Shown: positions 54,462 through 64,000 of the stretch, in pieces
Position numbering within the stretch: the first letter of the stretch is position 1
Layout of the letters: each line of letters begins with the position of its first letter
Assembly: GCA_031425195.1 (NCBI GenBank)
Contig: JANPIX010000001.1
Coordinates: 186,001 to 250,000, forward strand
Direction of reading: 5' to 3'
Source of the DNA: JANPIX01 sp031425195
GTDB lineage: Bacteria; Pseudomonadota; Alphaproteobacteria; Rhodobacterales; Rhodobacteraceae
Length of the DNA: 64,000 nt
Translations under genes and position numbers: made by a program
The notes under the pieces: model-generated
Told to the model about the DNA's origin: nothing
Seen by the model: the letters and a program-made list of their open reading frames with translations, nothing else
Database searches by the model: none

Positions 54462-54860
54462 CTAGTGGCCGGTCGCAGCCTTCAATGCCAGATAATCACT
54501 CACCGTCTTTTCGGCAGCATCCTTGGCACCCGGCTGGGCGCGGGTCACCGCGTCACGTGCGCGGGCGATCATGTCATCGAGCATGGCAGCCGTCACTTCA
54601 TCAACGGGAATGGCGTTTTCCGCCAGAACCGAAACGCCGTTTGCCGAAATCTCGGCAAAGCCGCCCGTGACGGCATAGGCCTTGGTGCCATCCGTGCCGA
54701 TGGCGCGCAGAACGCCGGGGCGCAGGGTCGTGATGGTGGGGGCGTGCCCCTCCATCGCGGTCATGTCGCCATCGGCCCCGGGAATCTGCACCTCGACCGC
54801 CTTGACCGAAGCCAGACGGCGCTCGGGCGACACCAGATCGAACTGGAGCGTTCCTGCCAT
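54462..54860 (-). CDS. atpC: ATP synthase F1 epsilon subunit
   Basis: This 132-residue subunit is part of the central stalk of F1 and can inhibit ATP hydrolysis. It has the family features [20 protein letters not shown] and [20 protein letters not shown] followed by [19 protein letters not shown]. The C-terminal helices are shortish but present. It follows atpD by one base and ends the operon. Confidence 0.95.
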   Translation of the reverse strand: MAGTLQFDLVSPERRLASVKAVEVQIPGADGDMTAMEGHAPTITTLRPGVLRAIGTDGTKAYAVTGGFAEISANGVSVLAENAIPVDEVTAAMLDDMIARARDAVTRAQPGAKDAAEKTVSDYLALKAATGH

Positions 54861-54861
54861 G

Positions 54862-57185
<2,324 letters not shown>

Positions 57186-57209
57186 CGTTCTTTTCCCCCT
57201 GCCCCGCCC

Positions 57210-58748
57210 TTAGGCGAAGTCTTTCGCAAAGGCGTTCAGTTCGGCCTTGATCTTGTCCTCAAGCTCGCCCTTCACCTTGCGGTCATTCTTCGTGATGTCT
57301 TCCAGCAGTGCCTTGCCGGTCGTGCGCAGATGCTTCAACAACCCGGCTTCGAACCGACCCACATCCTTGACGGGGATCTTGTCGAGGTAACCCTTGGTGC
57401 CAGCAAAGATCACGCAGACGATTTCGGCGTTGGTCAGCGGTGCATACTGCGGCTGCTTCATCAGTTCGGTCAGACGCGCGCCACGGTTCAGCAATTGCTG
57501 GGTGGATGCGTCAAGGTCAGACCCGAACTGCGCAAAGGCCGCCATTTCGCGGTACTGCGCCAGTTCCAGTTTCACTGCACCTGCCACCGATTTCATCGCA
57601 TCCGTCTGCGCCGAAGACCCGACGCGCGACACCGAAAGGCCGGTGTTCACGGCCGGACGGATGCCCTGATAGAACAGTTCGGTTTCAAGGAAGATCTGGC
57701 CGTCGGTGATCGAGATCACGTTCGTCGGGATAAAGGCCGAAACGTCGCCACCCTGGGTTTCGATGATCGGCAGTGCTGTGAGCGAGCCCGAACCGAAATC
57801 GGCGTTCAGTTTCGCCGACCGCTCCAGCAGGCGTGAGTGCAGATAGAAAACGTCACCCGGATAGGCTTCACGGCCCGGCGGGCGGCGCAGGAGCAGCGAC
57901 ATCTGGCGGTAGGCCACGGCCTGCTTGGACAGATCATCATAGATGATCAGGGCATGACGCCCGTTGTCGCGGAAGAATTCCGCCATGGCCGTCGCGGCAT
58001 AGGGCGCCAGAAACTGCATCGGCGCCGGGTCAGACGCGGTGGCAGCGACGACAATAGTATAGTCGATGGCCCCGGTTTCTTCGAGTTTCTTCACCAGCTG
58101 CGCCACGGTCGAACGCTTTTGCCCGATGGCCACATAAATGCAGTACAGTTTCTTCGACTCGTCCGAACCCGCAGCCTCGTTGTAGGACTTCTGGTTCAGG
58201 ATCGTGTCAAGCGCGATGGCCGTCTTGCCCGTCTGACGGTCACCGATGATGAGTTCGCGCTGACCACGGCCAACCGGGATCATGGCGTCAACTGACTTCA
58301 GGCCGGTTGCCATCGGCTCGTTCACGCCCTTGCGGGGAATGATGCCCGGTGCCTTTTGGTCGGCCACGCGGCGTTCCGTCGAAATGATCGGGCCCTTGCC
58401 ATCAATCGGATTGCCAAGTCCATCAACGACCCGGCCAAGAAGCCCGTTGCCGGCAGGCACGTCCACGATGGATTTGGTGCGCTTGACGGTATCGCCTTCC
58501 TTGATCGAACGGTCGTCGCCAAAGATCACGATGCCGACGTTGTCGACTTCAAGGTTCAGGGCCATGCCGCGGATACCACCGGGGAATTCGACCATTTCGC
58601 CAGCCTGAACGTTGTCGAGGCCATGCACACGGGCAATCCCGTCACCGACCGACAACACACGGCCCACTTCGGCCACAGCGGCATCTTTGCCAAAGTTCTT
58701 GATCTGGTCCTTAAGGATCGCCGAGATTTCAGCCGCCTGAATTGCCAT
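57210..58748 (-). CDS. atpA: ATP synthase F1 alpha subunit
   Basis: This 512-residue regulatory subunit binds nucleotide without catalysis. The P-loop is [34 protein letters not shown] and [20 protein letters not shown] are also conserved. ATG 58748 is chosen; the GTG three bases upstream overlaps the atpH stop. It is 512 residues, the normal length. Confidence 0.97.
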   Translation of the reverse strand: MAIQAAEISAILKDQIKNFGKDAAVAEVGRVLSVGDGIARVHGLDNVQAGEMVEFPGGIRGMALNLEVDNVGIVIFGDDRSIKEGDTVKRTKSIVDVPAGNGLLGRVVDGLGNPIDGKGPIISTERRVADQKAPGIIPRKGVNEPMATGLKSVDAMIPVGRGQRELIIGDRQTGKTAIALDTILNQKSYNEAAGSDESKKLYCIYVAIGQKRSTVAQLVKKLEETGAIDYTIVVAATASDPAPMQFLAPYAATAMAEFFRDNGRHALIIYDDLSKQAVAYRQMSLLLRRPPGREAYPGDVFYLHSRLLERSAKLNADFGSGSLTALPIIETQGGDVSAFIPTNVISITDGQIFLETELFYQGIRPAVNTGLSVSRVGSSAQTDAMKSVAGAVKLELAQYREMAAFAQFGSDLDASTQQLLNRGARLTELMKQPQYAPLTNAEIVCVIFAGTKGYLDKIPVKDVGRFEAGLLKHLRTTGKALLEDITKNDRKVKGELEDKIKAELNAFAKDFA

Positions 58749-59308
58749 CACCCAACCTCTTTCATTACATTCTGCAGTGCCGCCAGCTTCAACTTGATCG
58801 ACGTGTCGATCATGGTGGAACCCAGCTTGACGATCATCCCGCCGATAAGGCTTTCATCAACGGATGTTATCAACTTCACGTCCTTGCCCACGCTGGCCTT
58901 CAGCGTGGCAGACAATTTCGCTGCCTGATCCGCCGTCAGGGCGGTGGCAGATGTCACCTCGGCCGTCACTTCGCCCTTTTCGGCAGCGATGCGCGCGCGC
59001 AGGTCATTCAACAGATGCGGCACCACAAACAACCGCCGCTTGGCCGCCATGAGCGCCAAGGTGTTGGTCATCGTGGCCGACAGACCCATCCGCGCGGCCA
59101 CAGCCCCGATTGCCGCGGCCTGATCTTCGCGCGCGTAAAGCGGCGACGAAATCATGGCGGACAGATCGGCGCTTTCGCCAAGGGCGGCTTCCAATCCGGC
59201 GATATCGGATTCGAGCGTAGTCAGCGCATTGTCTTCTTTGGCAAGTTCAAAGGCGGCCAACGCATAGCGGGCGGCAATTCCAGAGGAAATCGAAGTGGAA
59301 TCCGACAC
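58748..59308 (-). CDS. atpH: ATP synthase F1 delta subunit
   Basis: This 186-residue peripheral-stalk protein connects F1 to the b subunits. Features are [20 protein letters not shown] near the start and [20 protein letters not shown] at the end. A GTG at 59308 has GGAAGGG six bases upstream, so it is preferred to the GTG at 59338, which would add ten non-family residues. It is the first gene of atpHAGDC; F0 genes are not in the window. Confidence 0.94.
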   Translation of the reverse strand: MSDSTSISSGIAARYALAAFELAKEDNALTTLESDIAGLEAALGESADLSAMISSPLYAREDQAAAIGAVAARMGLSATMTNTLALMAAKRRLFVVPHLLNDLRARIAAEKGEVTAEVTSATALTADQAAKLSATLKASVGKDVKLITSVDESLIGGMIVKLGSTMIDTSIKLKLAALQNVMKEVG

Positions 59309-59562
59309 GACTACCCTTCCGTTGTTTGGCTCGGACACAAAACCGGCGTGGCCCGGCCCAAGGAGTTCCTGCGAAACGATATGTTCGTTTCGTCAAATTC
59401 GAGGCGTCTCTAGCAGACGACAACCCACCCCGCAACCATCTAACGCGCGGCAGAAGAACGCAATTGCGGCCCATATTTTCAGGGGTCGGCACCGGGTTCG
59501 CCAAATCCGCCCTGCCGTGCTTTGCCGGGGGGTTCCCGACGCACCGCAGGCCGGTGCCGGTA
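59309..59562 (-). promoter_or_regulatory. Leader of the atp operon
   Basis: About 250 bases separate the methyltransferase gene from atpH. A perfect 8-bp inverted repeat (CGAAACGA/TCGTTTCG, 5-base loop) lies at 59372-59392, about 65-85 bases before the atpH start, with TTGACG partly overlapping it on the minus strand. It may be an operator or RNA hairpin. A sure promoter was not identified. Confidence 0.45.
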
Positions 59563-60330
59563 TCACATGGTGTCACCTTGGCGGGGTGTCGGAATGGGCA
59601 TCGGCCCCCGCACCACGTCAAGCGATTTGAGCGGGCGTCGCACCACTGCACCCAAACCGCCGCGCGTGGGCGCATAGACCTGCTTGCTCGCCTCGACCAT
59701 CAGGACACCCCCCGCAAGCCAGGGCATGAACTTTCGCCCCGACCCTTCCCAGAACGCTGCTGTCCGCAGCCAGAACCGGCGTTCCGAAGGCGGCCCGAAC
59801 AGCGCTGCAAAATGGCGTTCGGGGGTAAAGTCGTGCTGTTTCAACTGCGTTTCCAACTGCCGCAGGGAATAGGGTCGGCCGAAACCAAACGGCGTGGCAT
59901 CCGCCCGCGCCCACAAACCCGAACGGTTGGGCACGATGAACAAGGCCCGCCCCCCCGGCCCGAGCACACGGCGGCATTCCTCCAGCAGGGCCGACTGGTT
60001 TTCAGAAACTTCAAGCCCATGCAGCACGATAAGCCGGTCCACCATTCCGGTGGCCAGCGGCCATGCGGTTTCCTCACACAGGACCGACACGTTCTCCAGC
60101 CCCGGCGGCCAGGCCATGACGCCCTGTGGGCCCGGCATCAGCCCGATCACCCGCCGCGCGTCGGCCAGATATGTCCGTAAAAGCGGCAGAGCAAATCCGA
60201 ACCCAACAACAGTCTGCCCATGCGTGTTCGACCAGACAGTGTTGACCGTGTCACGGATCGCCCGTTGCGCCACCCGCCCCAACTGCGTGCGGTAATAGAA
60301 ATTGCGCAGGTCAAGAACATCAAGATGCAT
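59563..60330 (-). CDS. Class I SAM-dependent methyltransferase
   Basis: This 255-residue protein begins [19 protein letters not shown] and has an AdoMet-binding-like [39 protein letters not shown] and [19 protein letters not shown] match the methyltransferase type 11 pattern. The ATG at 60330 is preferred to the longer frame. Its substrate is unknown. It is divergent from gloB, with 55 bases between. Confidence 0.85.
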   Translation of the reverse strand: MHLDVLDLRNFYYRTQLGRVAQRAIRDTVNTVWSNTHGQTVVGFGFALPLLRTYLADARRVIGLMPGPQGVMAWPPGLENVSVLCEETAWPLATGMVDRLIVLHGLEVSENQSALLEECRRVLGPGGRALFIVPNRSGLWARADATPFGFGRPYSLRQLETQLKQHDFTPERHFAALFGPPSERRFWLRTAAFWEGSGRKFMPWLAGGVLMVEASKQVYAPTRGGLGAVVRRPLKSLDVVRGPMPIPTPRQGDTM

Positions 60331-60385
60331 TGCAGCGGGCGACCCATGGCTTATGTCGAAGGATAGCATACAAGATGAAAGGCCA

Positions 60386-61159
60386 ATGACCATGCCACTT
60401 GAACTGGTGACTGTTCCCTGCCTGTCCGACAACTATGCCTTTCTGATCCACGATGCCGAAACCGGCCAGACCGCTGTCGTCGACGTGCCCGACGCTGGCC
60501 CGATCAAGGCAGCACTTGATCAACGCGGGTGGCGGTTGACCGACATCCTGATCACGCACCACCACGATGACCATATTGCCGGGGTCGAGGCATTGCGAAC
60601 GGCCAGCGGTGCGAGGGTTCTGGGCGCTGCCGCAGACGCCCACCGCCTTCCTCCCCTTGACCTTGCGCTGACCGAGGCGCACAGTTTTGCCATCGGTGCT
60701 GACACCGTTCGCGTGATTGACGTGCCGGGCCATACTGTCGGGCACATCGCGTTTCATTTCCCCGCTTCGCAGTTGGTGTTCACCGCGGACAGCCTGATGG
60801 CCATGGGGTGCGGCCGCCTGTTTGAAGGGACGCCTGAACAGATGTGGTCAAGCCTGGCAAAACTCGCCGCCCTGCCGCCCGAAACGCTGGTCTGTTCAGG
60901 CCACGAATACACGGCGTCCAACATGCGCTTTGCTTTGGCCCTTGAACCCGACAACCCCGCCCTTATGTTACGGTCAAGCCAGATCGAAACGGCGCGCAAC
61001 GCAGGGCAGGCCACCGTGCCATCCACCCTGCAACTTGAACTTCAGACAAACCCGTTTGTTCGCGCCGGTGACGCCGCCCTGAAATCTGCCGTCGGCATGT
61101 CAGACGCGCCGGACGTCAAGGTTTTCGCCGAAATCCGCAGTCGGAAAGACAGGTTTTGA
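60386..61159 (+). CDS. gloB: Hydroxyacylglutathione hydrolase (glyoxalase II)
   Basis: This 257-residue metallo-beta-lactamase fold enzyme splits S-lactoylglutathione, the last step of methylglyoxal detoxification. The metal-binding motif THHHDDH is at residues 57-63, followed by [13 protein letters not shown] and [21 protein letters not shown] lies before ATG 60386. The next gene, clpA, is 175 bases further on. Confidence 0.95.
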   Translation: MTMPLELVTVPCLSDNYAFLIHDAETGQTAVVDVPDAGPIKAALDQRGWRLTDILITHHHDDHIAGVEALRTASGARVLGAAADAHRLPPLDLALTEAHSFAIGADTVRVIDVPGHTVGHIAFHFPASQLVFTADSLMAMGCGRLFEGTPEQMWSSLAKLAALPPETLVCSGHEYTASNMRFALALEPDNPALMLRSSQIETARNAGQATVPSTLQLELQTNPFVRAGDAALKSAVGMSDAPDVKVFAEIRSRKDRF

Positions 61160-61334
61160 CCAACCCGTGCGTGCCGATTGATCACATTTGATGTGACATG
61201 GTGACGAAAGCGGATTTGCCCCACGATTTGACTTGAAGTGCGCCGAATAAAACCGAAGTTTAACCCCATGAGGCCATGGTCGGGAAAAGGACTATAGTGT
61301 CCGTTCACCGACCTGCAGGACAGGAGCACGCGAC

Positions 61335-63653
61335 GTGCCATCTTTTTCAAACACGCTTGAACAGGCCATCCACGGCGCACTGGCCCTTGCCAATGCCCGC
61401 CGCCATGAACTTGCCACTCTTGAACACCTTCTTCTGGCGCTGCTGGACGAACCAGATGCCGCGCGGGTGATGAAGGCCTGTTCGGTCAATCTGGACGAAT
61501 TGCGCAAGACACTTGTCGATTTCATCGACGACGATTTGTCGACCCTTGTCACCGATGTCGAAGGCTCCGAAGCGGTGCCCACGGCGGCATTTCAGCGCGT
61601 GATCCAGCGCGCCGCGATCCATGTGCAATCGTCGGGCCGGACCGAAGTGACGGGGGCCAATGTGCTTGTCGCGATCTTTGCCGAACGCGAATCCAATGCC
61701 GCCTATTTCCTCCAGGAACAAGACATGACGCGCTACGACGCCGTCAACTTCATCGCGCATGGCGTGGCGAAGGACCCATCCTATGGCGAACCGAGGCCGG
61801 TTACCGGCGCCGATGAACCGCATGAAACCCCGAAGGCCGAAGCGGGCGAGGCCAAGGAGTCGGCCCTGTCCAAATATTGCGTCGACCTGAACGTCAAAGC
61901 CCGCAAGGGCGAGGTTGACCCCCTGATCGGGCGCGAATCCGAAGTAGAACGCTGCATTCAGGTTCTGTGCCGCCGCCGCAAGAACAACCCGCTTCTGGTG
62001 GGTGATCCCGGTGTGGGCAAGACGGCCATCGCCGAAGGGCTGGCCTGGAAAATCGTGAACGGCGAAACCCCCGATATTCTGGCCGGGGCCACGATCTATT
62101 CGCTCGACATGGGGTCGCTTCTGGCCGGAACCCGCTATCGCGGTGATTTCGAGGAACGTCTCAAGGCCGTCGTGAAGGAAATGGAGGATCACCCCGACGC
62201 GATCCTGTTCATCGACGAAATCCATACGGTGATCGGCGCGGGTGCCACCTCTGGCGGTGCCATGGATGCGTCCAACCTGCTCAAACCATCGCTGCAGGGC
62301 GGCAAGCTGCGCTGCATGGGGTCGACCACCTACAAGGAATTTCGTCAACACTTTGAAAAGGACCGGGCCCTGTCGCGCCGGTTCCAGAAGATCGACGTGA
62401 ACGAACCGTCGGTGCCGGATGCGATCAAGATTCTGATGGGTCTGAAGCCGCATTTCGAAGAACACCACGACCTGCGCTACACAGCCGAGGCGATCAAGGC
62501 GGCTGTCGAACTTGCGGCCCGCTACATCAATGACCGCAAACTGCCCGACAGCGCCATCGACGTGATCGATGAGGCGGGCGCGGCACAGCATCTGCTGTCG
62601 GACGCCAAACGCCGCAAGACCCTTGGCATCAAAGAGATAGAGGCTGTGGTCGCCAAGATCGCCCGCATCCCGCCAAAAAGCGTCAGCAAGGACGACAGCG
62701 AAGTGCTGCGGGATCTGGAAAAGTCGCTCAAGCGGGTGGTGTTCGGTCAGGACAAAGCTGTTGAGGCGCTGTGTTCGGCCATCAAACTGGCCCGCGCGGG
62801 TTTGCGCGAACCTGAAAAGCCCATAGGCAACTATCTTTTTGCAGGCCCCACGGGTGTCGGTAAAACCGAGGTTGCAAAGCAGCTTGCCAACACGCTTGGT
62901 GTCGAACTGATCCGTTTTGACATGTCGGAATACATGGAAAAACATGCCGTTTCGCGGCTGATCGGCGCTCCTCCGGGCTATGTCGGGTTCGATCAGGGTG
63001 GCATGCTCACCGATGGCGTCGATCAGCATCCGCATTGCGTCCTGCTGCTCGACGAAATGGAAAAGGCGCACCCGGATGTCTACAACATCCTGCTGCAGGT
63101 GATGGACCATGGGAAGCTGACCGACCATAACGGTCGCGCCGTTGATTTCCGCAACGTGATCCTGATCATGACAAGCAACGCAGGTGCATCTGAAATGTCC
63201 AAGGCGGCCATCGGCTTTGGCCGTGACCGGCGCACCGGCGAAGATACGGCAGCGATCGAGCGGACCTTCACACCCGAATTCCGCAACCGTCTGGACGCCG
63301 TGATCAGCTTTGCCCCCTTGGGCAAAGAGGTCATCATGCGCGTTGTCGAAAAGTTCGTCCTTCAACTCGAAGCGCAACTGATCGACCGCAATGTGCACAT
63401 CGAACTGTCACCCGAGGCTGCGATCTGGCTGGGTGACATGGGCTATGACGACAAGATGGGCGCGCGGCCTTTGGGGCGTGTTATTCAGGAACACATCAAA
63501 AAGCCGCTGGCCGAAGAACTGTTGTTTGGCAAGCTGATGAAGGGTGGCCTTGTGAAGGTGATGGTCAAGGACGATGCCATCGAACTCATCATCGAAGAGC
63601 CGCAGAAGCCAAGGTTGACCAAGGTGAAACCACCGCTGCTGACGGCAGAATGA
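61335..63653 (+). CDS. clpA: ATP-dependent Clp protease ATP-binding subunit ClpA
   Basis: This 772-residue AAA+ unfoldase feeds substrates to ClpP. The N-domain (about residues 1-145) has [21 protein letters not shown]1 has the P-loop [13 protein letters not shown] and D2 has [17 protein letters not shown] near FGRDRR is the ClpP-binding loop in D2. The GTG start has AGGAG upstream. Unlike in many proteobacteria, clpS is not next to it here. Confidence 0.96.
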   Translation: MPSFSNTLEQAIHGALALANARRHELATLEHLLLALLDEPDAARVMKACSVNLDELRKTLVDFIDDDLSTLVTDVEGSEAVPTAAFQRVIQRAAIHVQSSGRTEVTGANVLVAIFAERESNAAYFLQEQDMTRYDAVNFIAHGVAKDPSYGEPRPVTGADEPHETPKAEAGEAKESALSKYCVDLNVKARKGEVDPLIGRESEVERCIQVLCRRRKNNPLLVGDPGVGKTAIAEGLAWKIVNGETPDILAGATIYSLDMGSLLAGTRYRGDFEERLKAVVKEMEDHPDAILFIDEIHTVIGAGATSGGAMDASNLLKPSLQGGKLRCMGSTTYKEFRQHFEKDRALSRRFQKIDVNEPSVPDAIKILMGLKPHFEEHHDLRYTAEAIKAAVELAARYINDRKLPDSAIDVIDEAGAAQHLLSDAKRRKTLGIKEIEAVVAKIARIPPKSVSKDDSEVLRDLEKSLKRVVFGQDKAVEALCSAIKLARAGLREPEKPIGNYLFAGPTGVGKTEVAKQLANTLGVELIRFDMSEYMEKHAVSRLIGAPPGYVGFDQGGMLTDGVDQHPHCVLLLDEMEKAHPDVYNILLQVMDHGKLTDHNGRAVDFRNVILIMTSNAGASEMSKAAIGFGRDRRTGEDTAAIERTFTPEFRNRLDAVISFAPLGKEVIMRVVEKFVLQLEAQLIDRNVHIELSPEAAIWLGDMGYDDKMGARPLGRVIQEHIKKPLAEELLFGKLMKGGLVKVMVKDDAIELIIEEPQKPRLTKVKPPLLTAE

Positions 63654-63671
63654 CCTAACAGCCTTACAAAG

Positions 63672-63698
63672 AAACCCCCGCCTTCGCGGGGGTTTTTA
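63672..63698. terminator. Intrinsic terminator after clpA
   Basis: A perfect stem AAACCCCCGC/GCGGGGGTTT with a 4-base CTTC-like loop is followed by a T-run. The stem is flanked by A and T on opposite sides, so it can terminate both clpA and the convergent gene. Confidence 0.92.
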
Positions 63699-63714
63699 TT
63701 GCAGCCCACCCCTG

Positions 63715-64000
63715 TCAACGCTCCGTCAGCTTCAGTTCGATCCGCCGGTTCTGTGCCAGTTCAACCGGCGTGCTTCCCTTCGACACAGGTTGCCATTCGC
63801 CAAACCCAGTGGCGGCAAGCCGCTGCGGTGCAAAGCCCAGATCGTCCTGCATGTACCGAACCACCGACAGCGCCCGCCCCTGGCTCAGTTCCCAGTTGTC
63901 GGCAAAGGCACCGTTGCCGGACAAGGGGATGTTGTCAGTATGCCCGTCCACACGGATGATCCAATCGATTCCCGGCGGAATATCCGCGATCACCTCATTC
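63715..64000 (-). CDS. OmpA/MotB-type peptidoglycan-binding protein, 5' end outside window
   Basis: The frame is open to the right edge, so only the C-terminal 94 residues are visible. They form an OmpA-like domain: VDGHTDNIPLSGNGAFADNW, ELSQGRALSVVRYM and the end VELAQNRRIELKL, with the usual Asp and Arg that hold the diaminopimelate of peptidoglycan. It is likely the end of a membrane-anchored peptidoglycan-binding protein. Confidence 0.9.
   Translation of the reverse strand, partial: NEVIADIPPGIDWIIRVDGHTDNIPLSGNGAFADNWELSQGRALSVVRYMQDDLGFAPQRLAATGFGEWQPVSKGSTPVELAQNRRIELKLTER

Noticed and set aside
61240..61300. Sigma32-type promoter before clpA
   Set aside because: CTTGAAG and CCCCATGA are both present, but the spacing of more than 20 bases is too long for RpoH.
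61347..63398. A 683-codon reverse frame opposite clpA
   Set aside because: It is antisense to clpA and is explained by high third-position GC.

Overview
The window looks like a chromosome segment of a marine-type alphaproteobacterium of the Rhodobacterales (Rhodobacteraceae). It is GC-rich and carries neighbourhoods familiar from that group: atpHAGDC followed by an H-type lectin-domain gene, hsp20-DUF1150, lgt-midA-pgeF, the TIGR01459 HAD gene with MaoC and ribF nearby, and purEK beside a DUF465 gene. Genus cannot be decided from sequence reading alone.

Positions 1-28920 are the right-hand part of a Mu-like transposable prophage; its early region and left end lie outside the window. Order: lysis and small packaging genes (1-2969), terminase, portal and gpF (2966-7223), protease, cement and major capsid (7582-9962), head completion genes (9973-11903), then a P2-type contractile tail V-W-J-I-fibre-fibre assembly-FI-FII-E/E'-T-U-X-D (11900-21445) and a second fibre cluster (21442-24379). 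A com gene coupled to a DNA adenine methylase (24562-25589) takes the place of Mu com-mom. The prophage then carries about 3.3 kb of lower-GC cargo: an unrecognised minus-strand gene, and a DUF5131 (Gp37/Gp68) gene followed 15 bp later by its three-Cys-motif partner TcmP. Two adjacent 22-bp repeats and a terminal TACA at 28874-28920 resemble the Mu right end (R2/R1), so the cargo lies inside the element.

Host sequence starts at 28921, 84 bp before a YedK/HMCES-type gene. It continues with a fused sulfate adenylyltransferase/APS kinase, trxB, an Lrp regulator, pgeF-midA-lgt, ubiK, a glycosyltransferase-like gene, hsp20-DUF1150 under a sigma32-like promoter, DUF465, purEK, an iron permease family gene, a lipase, a Nudix hydrolase, groESL under a sigma70 promoter with CIRCE, TraB/GumN, a family II pyrophosphatase, HAD, MaoC, ribF, YcgN, a threonine aldolase, an HCCA isomerase, prs, H-lectin, the F1 ATP synthase operon, a methyltransferase, gloB, clpA and the end of an OmpA-domain gene.

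The points most worth following are the cargo between com-dam and the prophage end, the right end itself, the com-dam pair, and a P2-like -1 frameshift (T TTT TTC at 17774) that would fuse the two tail chaperone frames. No tRNA, rRNA, CRISPR array or classical insertion sequence was recognised.
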